A stretch of 64,000 bases of DNA from the NCBI RefSeq assembly GCF_001997345.1, contig NZ_CP019606.1, positions 2,418,001 through 2,482,000 of the forward strand, read 5' to 3'. This stretch comes from Tessaracoccus aquimaris (GTDB taxonomy: Bacteria; Actinomycetota; Actinomycetes; Propionibacteriales; Propionibacteriaceae). The position numbers were made by a program, and so were the translations under genes. The first letter of the stretch is position 1; each line of letters opens with the position of its first letter. Below, piece by piece: positions 46,640-55,775 of this stretch. The notes under the pieces are model-generated. The model did no database searches, had not been told where the DNA came from, and worked only from the letters and a program-made list of their open reading frames with translations.

Positions 46640-48310
46640 ATGACAACACCCGACGCCCCCGCCATCGTCTGCATCTCCGCAGGACACCCCGACGTCCTCG
46701 CCGCTCAGTTCCGCCGCTACGAGCACGAGTACGACCTCGTCATCACCGGTTCCGCCCTCGAGGCAAAGCACCGCACCAAGGACCTGCTGGCCGCGGGCGC
46801 GACGGTCGCACTGTTCGTGATGGAGACGAACCTGCCCGACGCGACCTGGTACGAGGCGATGCACATGATGCGCACCGCCGTCCCGACCGCCCGACGCGTG
46901 GTGGTGTCGCCGTGGGAGACGTTCATCGCGGAGAGCACCGACCTCAGGCACGCGCTGGCGGCGGGCAAGTTCGACGCCCACCTGCTGTTGCCGCGTGGGG
47001 TGCGCGACGAGGAGTTCCACGTCGCGATCGGGGAACTGCTCAACGACTGGGGCGCGACGGCGGCGCCGCAGGTCGAGTCGATCCAGATCATCGCCCCCGA
47101 GGCCACCGCGCTGACCCGGGCCATCTCCGACTTCCTGTTGAGGGCGGGCACGCCGCACGGCATGCACCACCCAGACTCGCCCGCTGGTCGCGCGGTGCTG
47201 GAACGCTGGGAGGGGCCCGCAGGCTCCTGGCCGCTCGTCGCGGCGCCCGGCATCGTCGAGCACTGCACGTCGGTGCGCCAACTCGCGGTGCGACTGTACG
47301 GTCGCCCGGACGACATCGACGTCGACGAGGTCATCGACCTGGCGATCGTCGGGGCAGGCCCTGCCGGACTCGCGGCCGCCGTGTACGCGTCGAGCGAGGG
47401 GCTCAGCACCATCGCCATCGAGGCGGAGGCGATCGGCGGCCAGGCCGGCACCAGTTCGATGATCCGCAACTACCTTGGCTTCCCGCGCGGCATCTCGGGG
47501 ATGCGGCTGACCCAGCGGGCGCGCAGCCAGGCGTTGAGGTTCGGCACCAGGTTCTACACGGGCTGGCCGGTCACGGGCGTCACACCCGGCTCGGACGGCG
47601 CACCGCACCGGGTCCACACCGACGGCGGCGACGTGCTCGCCCGCACCGTGGTGGTGGGCGCTGGGGTCACGTACCGCAGGCTCGGCGTCGGATCGTTGGA
47701 GGCCCTCGTCGGGGACGGTGTGCACTACGGCGCGGCCATGGCGGTCGCACCGGAACTGGTCGGCCAGGACGTGGTCGTGGTCGGCGGGGGCAACTCAGCG
47801 GGCCAGGCTGCGGTGCACCTGGCAAGGTACGCGCGGTCCGTGACCCTGGTGGTGCGGCGCGAGGACCTCACATCCACGATGTCGACGTATCTGATCAACG
47901 AGGTGAGCTACAACCCACGGATCACAGTGCGGGGCAACTGCGAGGTGGTCGACGGCGGCCCAGGCGAGGATGGCCACTTGGCCTGGGTCGATCTGCGCGA
48001 CGTCGTCACGGGTGAAACGGAGCGCCGCGAGGTGCGTGCGTTGTGTCTGTTGATCGGCGCCGAGCCGCAGTCGGCCTGGCTGCCGGAGGCGGTTCTCCGC
48101 GACGAGCAGGGCTTTGTCCTGACAGGCCGCGACCTGCCGCCCGAGGCCTGGCTCGACGGTCGCCCGCCGACGGACCTTGAGACGTCGGTGCCAGGCGTGT
48201 TCGCGATCGGGGACATCCGCTCTGGGTCGATGAAGCGGGTGGCCTCGGCGACGGGTGAGGGCGCGACGGTCGTGTCGCTGGTGCACGGCCACCTCGCTGG
48301 GCTGGGCTGA
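46640..48310 (+). CDS. TrxR-like FAD-dependent oxidoreductase with receiver-like N-terminal domain, lacking CxxC
   Basis: A 556-residue protein. Residues ~1-135 resemble a response-regulator fold (VVVSPWETFIAESTDLRHAL), ~140-225 a small alpha/beta (thioredoxin-like) domain, and ~235-556 a thioredoxin-reductase-type flavoprotein: FAD motif IVGAGPAGLAAAVYA, EAIGGQAGTSSMIRNYLGFP, NAD(P) motif VVVGGGNSAGQAAVHLA and GVFAIGDIRSG. Where TrxR has CxxC it reads VHYGAAMAVAPE, so it cannot reduce disulfides in the normal way. It is co-transcribed with the antiporter-UBP fusion. TrxR-like genes beside UBP fingers recur in bacteria, suggesting a functional pair. Confidence 0.88.
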   Translation: MTTPDAPAIVCISAGHPDVLAAQFRRYEHEYDLVITGSALEAKHRTKDLLAAGATVALFVMETNLPDATWYEAMHMMRTAVPTARRVVVSPWETFIAESTDLRHALAAGKFDAHLLLPRGVRDEEFHVAIGELLNDWGATAAPQVESIQIIAPEATALTRAISDFLLRAGTPHGMHHPDSPAGRAVLERWEGPAGSWPLVAAPGIVEHCTSVRQLAVRLYGRPDDIDVDEVIDLAIVGAGPAGLAAAVYASSEGLSTIAIEAEAIGGQAGTSSMIRNYLGFPRGISGMRLTQRARSQALRFGTRFYTGWPVTGVTPGSDGAPHRVHTDGGDVLARTVVVGAGVTYRRLGVGSLEALVGDGVHYGAAMAVAPELVGQDVVVVGGGNSAGQAAVHLARYARSVTLVVRREDLTSTMSTYLINEVSYNPRITVRGNCEVVDGGPGEDGHLAWVDLRDVVTGETERREVRALCLLIGAEPQSAWLPEAVLRDEQGFVLTGRDLPPEAWLDGRPPTDLETSVPGVFAIGDIRSGSMKRVASATGEGATVVSLVHGHLAGLG

Positions 48311-48818
48311 CGGCGGGCAGTTCCCGAGCCGAACCGTTCCCCGAGCCTGTCGAGGGGTCCGAACACCGCGCCCAAACCGTTCCCCGAGCCCGTCGAGGGG
48401 TCCAAACCCCGCACCGCTCCGATCCCCGAGCCCGTCGAGGGGTCCAAACCCCGCACCGCTCCGATCCCCGAGCCCGTCGAGGGGTCCGAACACCCAGCCA
48501 CAATCGGACGTCTCGACAAGCTCGACGAACGACCACCCCGAGCCGCCGCACAGACCAGCCACCGACCCCCGAGCCCGACGAGGGGTCCGAACACCGCGCC
48601 ACAACCGGACGTCTCGACAAGCTCGACGAACGACCACCCCGAGCCGCCGCACAGACCGGCCACCGATCCCCGAGCCCGTCGAGGGGTCCGAACACCGCGC
48701 CAGAACCGGACGTCTCGACAAGCTCGACGAACGACCACCCCGAGCCGGGCGAGGGGTCCGTACACCGAGCCAGAGCCCGGACGTCTCGACACTCTCGACG
48801 AACGACCCGAGCCTCCGA
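48311..48818. repeat. 508-bp gene-free stretch of REP-like repeats with 42-bp and 101-bp tandem arrays
   Basis: Three units of 42 bp (CCCCGAGCCCGTCGAGGGGT…) start near 48382, 48424 and 48466. Three longer units of 101 bp start with CGGACGTCTCGACAAGCTCG at 48505, 48606 and 48707. All are built from the same two half-motifs as the repeats at 31.3, 40.8 and 42 kb. Unit copies are almost identical, so the arrays expanded recently. Confidence 0.88.
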
Positions 48819-50969
48819 CTACAGCCAGAGACGCTCCATCTGCTCGCTCGCCGACGTCGTCGCGTTGCGGCGGTCGAGGGCAGCGGCGTGTGCCCTGGCC
48901 TCGTCGAGAAGCGCCCGACCACGGGCGTCCGCCGGGTCTCGGCGCAGCAGCACCCCACCGAGAGCCGCCAACGACTCCCATGAGTGCGGCAGCGCGCGCC
49001 GCGCCGTCTGCTCCAGCGGTTCGAGCAGGTCGTCGAAGCGCGCCGACCCTTCCAGGGCCGCGATGAAGTACGCGAGCGGGGTGGTGGAGTTGATCTCTTC
49101 CAAGTCGCCGTCGACCGAGTCCAGGATGGCGTCGACCCAACCGTCCGACGCCGCCCGACCCGCGGTGCGCCAGTCGAGGTACGCCCCGAGGACGGAGAAG
49201 TTGCGTGTCTTCTCCTCGTCGGCCGAGGTGACGTCGTCCGGGAGGGCGGGAAGTAGCTGGGCCGCGGCTTCGGGGCTGATCCGCGCGGTGGTCAGCACCA
49301 TCGAGAGCTCGACCGCTCCCACCGGCGACTCCTGCGCGTGGCCGAGTTGCATGGCCTGGAACTGCCATTCCTCGAGGTCCTCGACGTCGCCAAGGTGCGC
49401 GGCGAGGATGGCCCGCGCCACGGCGACCGGGTAGCTCGGCTGCCTGTTCTCGTCTGCGAACCGCTGCTGGTTCTCGATCATCGAGCGCAGGTCGGCGAGC
49501 GACACCTCCGGCGAGGTCAACACCTCGTCGAACAGCAGCGCGAACGAGGTGGCGAACGAGTCAAGAAGCAGCGGCGAGAGCACCGCGGCGTTCTCGACAA
49601 TGAAGTTCTGCACCTCAGGGAACATCCGGAACGCGACCCGGCGCTCGCCGTCGGAGAAGTGGTAGATGCACAGGGACCACCTGGCGAAGCCGACGCCAGT
49701 CGGGAAGCGCAGTCGCTGGGACTCCGCCTCGATCTCCGCCGCGAGCCGGGCGGCGGTCTCGGCATCGGGGGCGCTGTAGATGTCGGTGAACGACGTCAGC
49801 GCGGTGTAGTCGTCGCGCAGGAAGTACGGCGCGTCTGCGAAGTCGACGACGGTGTCGATCGTGTTCAGGATGACCCGCTCCGCGATGCCCGCAAGCTCGT
49901 CCTCGGGCGCGGGCGACGGCGCGGGTGGCAGACCGGTCCACCACCGTTCGGCGAGGATCCGGCGCTGCGCGTCGGTGCCGTTGCGCGCGTCGAGCCTGGC
50001 GGCGTTCGTCTCGGCGATCCGCATCAGGTCGAGGCCGTTGGCGTCGTCCGGGTCGGCGAGCAGCAGGGTGCGCGCGATGGCGGCGATCGCCGTGTACTCG
50101 CCCGGGGAGGTCAGGTCGAAGGCGGCCAGCATCCGGCGCGCCTCGGCGGCGGCCTCGACCGGGAACGACTCGAGCGCGCGGAGGTGGTCGTCCATGGTCA
50201 CCTCCGCATCGGCCCCTGCCTCGGGGCCGATGTCGGCGATCACGCGGCGCGCCTCGTCGACCTCTCCCGCCTGCGACAGGAGCGAGGCCAGCACGAAGGC
50301 GTGGTAGGCCCGGGCATCGGCGTCGCGCAGGTACAGGTCCGCGGTGCGCTCGCGCTGCGTCTCGATGGCGGCAGCGAGGCTGACTCCCTCCAGGACGCCG
50401 ATCTCCACCCGCACGGTTCCGTCGTCGTAGGGCGACCATTCGGGATCCTCGACGGCGGCCCAGCGGTCGAGCAGGTCGAGGGTCTCCGCCTGGTGGCCGA
50501 GCCGTGAGGCGACCATCGCGCGGGCGAGCAGGATGTCGGCGGGCGATCCGACGTCGGCGAGGGCCTGCCCCTCCACCCGGTCGAGCAAGCCACGGATCGT
50601 CTCGAGGGGCACCTCCGGCGTCCGCATCAGGGAGTCGATGAACGACGGGGCCGAGCGGTAGAAGGCGGCGCGGTTGCTCGGGTGCACGTACTGGCCGTGG
50701 CGCTCCAGCACGTCGAGCAGCATCAGGTAGTACTCGGCCGCCTCCCGCGGCATGCCGCCGTCGCTGAGGGTGATGAACTGCTCGTAGCGGGCCGTCGCCA
50801 TGAAGTGCGGCAACTCGATGTTCTCCGCGTCCTGGTAGAACTGCTCGAAGGCCTCGACGCGCGCCAGCGACAGCGGCATGTCGCCGAGTTCCTGCCTGCG
50901 GTCGATGATCTCCTGGACCTGTTCTTCGACCTCACCCTCCAGGTCGCCAATGTCCTCGTAGCTGATCAC
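48819..50969 (-). CDS. Large duplicated-half helical protein of unknown function (paralogue B)
   Basis: A 716-residue soluble helical protein, clearly paralogous to the product at 42592-44727 and with the same two-half design. Elements PEVPLETIRGLLDRVEG and PEVSLADLRSMIENQQRF occur once per half. Half one ends LDARNGTDAQRRILAERWW (near 340), and the C-terminus ends LDRRNATTSASEQMERLWL. It is markedly acidic, with no signal peptide or membrane span. GTG 50969 is preceded by GAGGAG, unlike paralogue A. It is isolated between repeat-rich sequence and a diverged 80-bp element. Function unknown; a scaffold or regulatory helical-repeat protein is a guess. Confidence 0.8.
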   Translation of the reverse strand: MISYEDIGDLEGEVEEQVQEIIDRRQELGDMPLSLARVEAFEQFYQDAENIELPHFMATARYEQFITLSDGGMPREAAEYYLMLLDVLERHGQYVHPSNRAAFYRSAPSFIDSLMRTPEVPLETIRGLLDRVEGQALADVGSPADILLARAMVASRLGHQAETLDLLDRWAAVEDPEWSPYDDGTVRVEIGVLEGVSLAAAIETQRERTADLYLRDADARAYHAFVLASLLSQAGEVDEARRVIADIGPEAGADAEVTMDDHLRALESFPVEAAAEARRMLAAFDLTSPGEYTAIAAIARTLLLADPDDANGLDLMRIAETNAARLDARNGTDAQRRILAERWWTGLPPAPSPAPEDELAGIAERVILNTIDTVVDFADAPYFLRDDYTALTSFTDIYSAPDAETAARLAAEIEAESQRLRFPTGVGFARWSLCIYHFSDGERRVAFRMFPEVQNFIVENAAVLSPLLLDSFATSFALLFDEVLTSPEVSLADLRSMIENQQRFADENRQPSYPVAVARAILAAHLGDVEDLEEWQFQAMQLGHAQESPVGAVELSMVLTTARISPEAAAQLLPALPDDVTSADEEKTRNFSVLGAYLDWRTAGRAASDGWVDAILDSVDGDLEEINSTTPLAYFIAALEGSARFDDLLEPLEQTARRALPHSWESLAALGGVLLRRDPADARGRALLDEARAHAAALDRRNATTSASEQMERLWL

Positions 50970-51099
50970 CCTGAACTCCTCGCATCGGCGGACGAGGCGT
51001 GGGCCCCGCTCGCGGCGAGGCTAGCAGTCCTGCGGTGCAGATAACCAGGTCGAAATCGCGCTGACCAGGGCGGGCGCGGACCGCCACCCGCACATGGGG

Positions 51100-51179
51100 T
51101 TGAGCAGCATTCGGGTCTCGTTGCGCGACACGCCGACGAAGGCCGTCGCGCCGCGCAACGAACAACGACTACTGCTCAA
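51100..51179. repeat. 80-bp inverted-end element, diverged copy
   Basis: The same exact length of 80 bp and the same end heptamers TTGAGCA…TGCTCAA as the three other copies (arms TTGAGCAG/CTGCTCAA). CTCGTTGC is at the same internal position (18-25) as in the copy at 57573. The interior has diverged but keeps its own pairing (GTTGCGCG with CGCGCAAC). Confidence 0.65.
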
Positions 51180-51199
51180 CGCTAGAACCGCACCGAGCC

Positions 51200-52210
51200 T
51201 CAGCGCAGCGACCCGTAGGTCGACTTGGCCTTCTCCAGGGCCGACACATAACCGGCGCGCTCGTAGGCGTCCGCGGCGGCGTCCTTGGGGACGGCGAGCA
51301 GGCCGCGGGCCTTGACCAGCGGGATCTCATGGGAGGTGAGCCAACTGCTCAGTCCCTCGACGAGGACCTGCGCGTAGGCGGGGCCACGGCGCACCAGCGA
51401 GGACGTCGTCATCACCACGTCCGCGCCGGCCAGGATGTACTTGATCACGTCGTCGGCGGTGTCGACTCCCGTGGTCGCGGCGAGCGAGGCCTCGATCCGG
51501 TCGTGCAGCACGGCGATCCAGGTGCGCGGCAGCCTTCCCTCGATGGCCGACGACAGCGACACCCCGGACTCGACCGTGACCCGTTCCACGTCGATGTCTG
51601 GCTGCAGGAACCTGTTGAACAGCACCAGCGCGTCGGCGCCTGAGGCGTCTAGTCGTACTGCCATGTTGCCGACCGACGAGAAGTAGGGGCTGAGCTTCAC
51701 GGCAACCGGGATGTCGACGCTGCCCTTGACTGCGCTGACGATCTCCAGGTGCCGCTCCTCCACCTCGCCGCCGGAAACGGTGATGTCGCCCGGCACGAAG
51801 TAGATGTTCAACTCGATGCCCGCCGCGCCCGCCTCCTGCAGGCGGTGCGCCGTCTGCGTCCAGTTGCCGACCGACGCGCCGTTGAGCGAGGCGATCAGAG
51901 GCACGTCGATCGCCTTCGCGCCCGCCTCCACGAGGCGCAGGTAGGCCGAACTGGCGTCCTGCGACGACTGCGGCACGCTCGGGAAGTAGCTCATCGCCTC
52001 GGCGTTGGCGTCGTCGTACATGTCCTCGAGGATCGCGGTCTGCTCCGCCTCGCGGCGCAACTGCTCCTCGAAGAGCGAGTACATCACGACGGCGCCGACG
52101 CCGCCGTCGGCGAGCGACTTGATGCCCTCGACGGTCTGCGACAGAGGGCCGGCCGACGCGACGACCGGGTTGCGCAGCGTGAGTCCCATGTAGGTGGTGG
52201 TCAGGTCCAT
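51200..52210 (-). CDS. Dihydroorotate dehydrogenase-like protein linked to PFOR
   Basis: A 336-residue TIM-barrel flavoprotein of the PyrD superfamily. It has the FMN-barrel segments LRNPVVASAGPLSQ, IASLNGASVGNW, VAVKLSPYFSSVGNM and ALVLFNRF, but lacks an Fe-S or membrane extension. Proteins annotated as dihydroorotate dehydrogenase-like sit next to pyruvate:ferredoxin oxidoreductase genes in many anaerobes, and their true substrate is not known. The ATG has a perfect AGGAGG site and lies one base after the nifJ stop, so it is the last gene of the PFOR operon. A biosynthetic PyrD role is unlikely from context. Confidence 0.85.
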   Translation of the reverse strand: MDLTTTYMGLTLRNPVVASAGPLSQTVEGIKSLADGGVGAVVMYSLFEEQLRREAEQTAILEDMYDDANAEAMSYFPSVPQSSQDASSAYLRLVEAGAKAIDVPLIASLNGASVGNWTQTAHRLQEAGAAGIELNIYFVPGDITVSGGEVEERHLEIVSAVKGSVDIPVAVKLSPYFSSVGNMAVRLDASGADALVLFNRFLQPDIDVERVTVESGVSLSSAIEGRLPRTWIAVLHDRIEASLAATTGVDTADDVIKYILAGADVVMTTSSLVRRGPAYAQVLVEGLSSWLTSHEIPLVKARGLLAVPKDAAADAYERAGYVSALEKAKSTYGSLR

Positions 52211-52211
52211 G

Positions 52212-55200
52212 TCAGTCCCTCCTGGCGTCCACGGCGAAGCGCTCGGCCCCGCGCAGCGCAAGCTCTTCGTATTCCTCCCAGCGGCGGTCGACCTGCGCCT
52301 GGGCGAGGTCGAGGAGTCGCTGGGCCTCCTCCGGGTCGGCCGCCTTGAGCACCTTGTAGCGCAACTCGGCTGAGCGGTACTTCTCAAGCGACATGCGCGG
52401 CCGCGGCGAGTCGAGCAGGAACGGGTTGCCGCCCGCGTCGCGGATGATCGGGTTGTAGCGCATCAGCGGCCAGTGGCCGGAGTTGACGGCCCGGTACTGC
52501 TGCTCGAGCCCCTTGCGGATGTCGTAGCCGTGCGCGATGCAGTGGCTGTAGGCGATGATCAGGCTGGGGCCGTCGTAGGCCTCCGCCTCGCGGAACGCCT
52601 TCAGCGTCTGCTGCGGGTCGGCGCCCATCGCGATCCGCGCGACGTAGACCGAGCCGTAGGCCATCGCCTGCATGGCCATGTCCTTCTTGTTGCTCAACTT
52701 GCCGCCGGAGGCGAACTTGGCGACCGCACCGAGCGGGGTCGACTTGGACGCCTGGCCGCCGGTGTTGGAGTACACCTCGGTGTCGAGCACCAGGATGTTG
52801 ACGTCGCGGCCAGAGGCGAGCACGTGGTCGACGCCTGCGCTGCCGATGTCGTAGGCCCACCCGTCGCCGCCGACGATCCACACAGACCGGCGTACAAGGT
52901 GGTCCACGACCGAGCTCAGGTCGTCGATCAACGGACCCTCAAGCTGCGCCAACCGCTCCTTCAGCCGGTCGACGAGGACTAACTGCTCGGCCAGTTCGGA
53001 GCCCTGCTTCTGCTCGGAGCCGAGGATCGCGTCGACGAGGGCATCGTCGGCGATCTCGCCGCGCAGTTCCTCCAGCCTGGCGCGCGCCAGGTCCGTGTGC
53101 AGGTCCGCGGCCAATCGCATGCCCAGGCCGAACTCGGCGTTGTCCTCGAACAGCGAGTTCGACCAGGCCGGTCCGCGTCCCGCGGCGTTCTTCGCCCAGG
53201 GCGTCGTCGGCAGGTTGCCGCCGTAGATCGACGAGCAGCCGGTCGCATTCGCGATGGTCGCCCGGTCGCCGAACAACTGGCTGAGCAGCTTCAGGTACGG
53301 CGTCTCGCCGCAACCGGAGCAGGCTCCGGAGAACTCGAACAGCGGCTCGAGCAACTGGATGCCGCGGACGGTGCCGTAGTCGATCCACGCGCGGTCGTTG
53401 TGGGGGATCTGCTCGAAGAACTCGATGGCCTTCCTGTCGGCCTCGCGGTCCAGCTTCGGTTCCAGGTTGATGGCCCGACGCGACGGCTGGTCGATCGGCT
53501 TGACGGGGCACGCCTCGACGCACAGGCCGCAGCCGGTGCAGTCCTCGACGTAGACCTGCAGCGTGTAGCGGGTCGACGGGAGACCAGCGGCGTTCAGCGG
53601 CGCGCTCAGGAAGCCATCGGGCGCGCCCTCCAACTGCTGGTCCGGGTAGGACTTGGCGCGCAGCACCGCGTGCGGGCACACGAAGGCACAGTTGCCGCAC
53701 TGGATGCAGTTCTCGGCGTCCCATTCGGCGACGATGTCGGAGATGTTGCGCTTCTCGAACTTGGTAGTTCCGGACGGGTAGGTGCCGTCGACCGGGAGCG
53801 CGGAGACGGGCAGGTCGTCGCCGCGGCCCTGCAGCATCGTCGCGGTGACGGTGCGCACGAACTCCGGCGCGTGACCGGGCACCGGCGGGATGAAGCCGTG
53901 CTCCGACGTCGCGTCGGTGGGCACCTCCAGCCTGTTCAGTTCCGCGAGCGCCGAGTCGACGGCGAGGTGGTTCTTGCGGACGATCTCCGCCGACTTGCGC
54001 GCATAGGTCTTGGTGATGGCCGACTTGATCTTGTCGATGGCGGCCCCGCGCTCCATCACGCCGGAGATCGCGAAGAAGCAGGTCTGCAGGATCGTGTTCG
54101 TGCGACTTCCCAGGCCCGCGGCCCGTGCGACCTTGCCCGCGTCGATCGCGTACACGTTGATGCCGAGCGCGATGATCTTGGCCTGCATCTCTGCCGGCAG
54201 GCGGTGCCACGTGTCGTCGCCGTGCGGCGAGTTGACCAGCAGCGTGGTGCCGGGCCGGGCGAACTCGAGCACGTCGACGCGCTCCAGGATCGACCAGTGG
54301 TGGCAGCCGATGAACCCGGCCTGCGAGACCAGATAGGGCGCCTTGACGGGGTTGGGACCGAACCGCAGGTGCGACACGGTCCGCGACCCCGACTTCTTGG
54401 AGTCGTAGACGAAGTAGCCCTGCGCGAAGGTGTCCTCGTCGGAGCCGAGGATCTTGATGGTGTTCTTGTTGGCGCCGACTGTGCCGTCGGAACCGAGGCC
54501 GTAGAACACCGCGCGCAGCGTCTCCGGATCCTCGAGGTCGAGTGTCGGGTCGTAGTCGAGCGACAGGTGCGTCACGTCGTCGTGGATGCCGACGGTGAAC
54601 CGCGGCCGCGGCGACTCGGCGCCCAGTTCGTCGAAGACGGCCTTGACCATCGCGGGGGTGAACTCCTTCGAGCTCAGCCCGTAGCGGCCGCCGATCACGG
54701 TCGGCAGGCTCGCGCGTCGCCCGGACGCGACCGCCTCGGCCAGAGCGCTGGACACGTCGAGGAACATCGGCTCGCCGCCCGCGCCCGGCTCCTTCGTCCG
54801 GTCGAGCACCGCGACCCGCCGTGCGCTGGCGGGCAGCGCCGCGAGGAACGCGTCTACGGGGAACGGCCGGTACAGGCGGACCTGGATCACGCCGACCTTG
54901 CCGCCCTCGGCGTTGAGCCGGTCGACGACGGGGGTGATGGCCTCGATGCCGGAGCCCATCACCACGACGACGCGCTCGGCCTCGGGGTCGCCGTGGTACT
55001 CCATCAGGTCGTAGCGGCGTCCGGTCAGCTCGGCGAAGCGGTCCATCGTCTCGGCGACGATGCCGGGCACCTCCGAGTAGAAGGGGTTGGCCGTCTCGCG
55101 GGACTGGAAGTAGGTGTCGGGGTTCTGCGCCGTGCCGCGGATGAACGGGTTGGCGGGGCTGAGCGCCCGCGCGCGGTGCTCGAGGACGAGCGAGCGCGGG

Positions 55201-55775
55201 ATGAACTCGCTCAACTGCTCGTCTGCGAGCTTTGTCATGGTGTTGAGCTCGTGCGAGGTGCGGAACCCGTCGAAGAAGTGCACGAACGGGAGCCGGCTGA
55301 GCAGCGTCGCCCGGTGTGCGATCGCGGCCATGTCGTGGGCCTCCTGCACGGACGCAGAGCTCAGCAGGCAGACGCCGGTCTGGCGCACCGCCATCACGTC
55401 CTGGTGGTCGCCGAAGATCGACAGACCCTGCGTGGCGAGCGAGCGGGCGGCGACGTGGAACACCGTCGAGGTCAGCTCCCCCGCGATGCGGTACATGTTG
55501 GGGATCATCAGCAGCAGGCCCTGGGACGCGGTGAACGTCGTCGACAGGGCGCCGCCCTGCAGCGCGCCGTGCATCGCGCCCGCGGCACCGCCCTCGGACT
55601 GCATCTCGATGACGGTGGGGACCTGCCCCCAGACGTTGGCCCTGCCATGGGCGGCCCACTCGTCGGCCAGTTCGGCCATGGTGGAGCTCGGCGTGATCGG
55701 GTAGATCGAGCACAGCTCGCTCACCCGGTAGGCCACATCGGCCGCCGCCTCGTTGCCGTCGATGATGGCCTTCAC
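52212..55775 (-). CDS. nifJ: Pyruvate:ferredoxin (flavodoxin) oxidoreductase
   Basis: A 1187-residue single-chain PFOR, normal length. Domain order is as expected: pyrimidine-binding domain I (YPITPSSTMAELADEW), domain II, the CoA/gamma domain (GAGGEPMFLDVSSAL, FIGCHHWSILERVDV), two 4Fe-4S clusters near residues 695 and 750 (CIQCGNCAFVCPHA, CTGCGLCVEACPVK), and the TPP domain with proximal-cluster Cys (CSGCGETPY) and GDGWAYDIG near 970. It oxidises pyruvate and CoA to acetyl-CoA, CO2 and reduced ferredoxin. Start GTG 55775 has AGGAGGGG upstream and overlaps the GltD-like gene by four bases. Confidence 0.98.
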   Translation of the reverse strand: MKAIIDGNEAAADVAYRVSELCSIYPITPSSTMAELADEWAAHGRANVWGQVPTVIEMQSEGGAAGAMHGALQGGALSTTFTASQGLLLMIPNMYRIAGELTSTVFHVAARSLATQGLSIFGDHQDVMAVRQTGVCLLSSASVQEAHDMAAIAHRATLLSRLPFVHFFDGFRTSHELNTMTKLADEQLSEFIPRSLVLEHRARALSPANPFIRGTAQNPDTYFQSRETANPFYSEVPGIVAETMDRFAELTGRRYDLMEYHGDPEAERVVVVMGSGIEAITPVVDRLNAEGGKVGVIQVRLYRPFPVDAFLAALPASARRVAVLDRTKEPGAGGEPMFLDVSSALAEAVASGRRASLPTVIGGRYGLSSKEFTPAMVKAVFDELGAESPRPRFTVGIHDDVTHLSLDYDPTLDLEDPETLRAVFYGLGSDGTVGANKNTIKILGSDEDTFAQGYFVYDSKKSGSRTVSHLRFGPNPVKAPYLVSQAGFIGCHHWSILERVDVLEFARPGTTLLVNSPHGDDTWHRLPAEMQAKIIALGINVYAIDAGKVARAAGLGSRTNTILQTCFFAISGVMERGAAIDKIKSAITKTYARKSAEIVRKNHLAVDSALAELNRLEVPTDATSEHGFIPPVPGHAPEFVRTVTATMLQGRGDDLPVSALPVDGTYPSGTTKFEKRNISDIVAEWDAENCIQCGNCAFVCPHAVLRAKSYPDQQLEGAPDGFLSAPLNAAGLPSTRYTLQVYVEDCTGCGLCVEACPVKPIDQPSRRAINLEPKLDREADRKAIEFFEQIPHNDRAWIDYGTVRGIQLLEPLFEFSGACSGCGETPYLKLLSQLFGDRATIANATGCSSIYGGNLPTTPWAKNAAGRGPAWSNSLFEDNAEFGLGMRLAADLHTDLARARLEELRGEIADDALVDAILGSEQKQGSELAEQLVLVDRLKERLAQLEGPLIDDLSSVVDHLVRRSVWIVGGDGWAYDIGSAGVDHVLASGRDVNILVLDTEVYSNTGGQASKSTPLGAVAKFASGGKLSNKKDMAMQAMAYGSVYVARIAMGADPQQTLKAFREAEAYDGPSLIIAYSHCIAHGYDIRKGLEQQYRAVNSGHWPLMRYNPIIRDAGGNPFLLDSPRPRMSLEKYRSAELRYKVLKAADPEEAQRLLDLAQAQVDRRWEEYEELALRGAERFAVDARRD

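Noticed and set aside
48382..48790. A possible CRISPR array (regularly spaced repeats)
   Set aside because: The so-called spacers are themselves repeated and the units are 42 or 101 bp with internal REP motifs; there are no cas genes.
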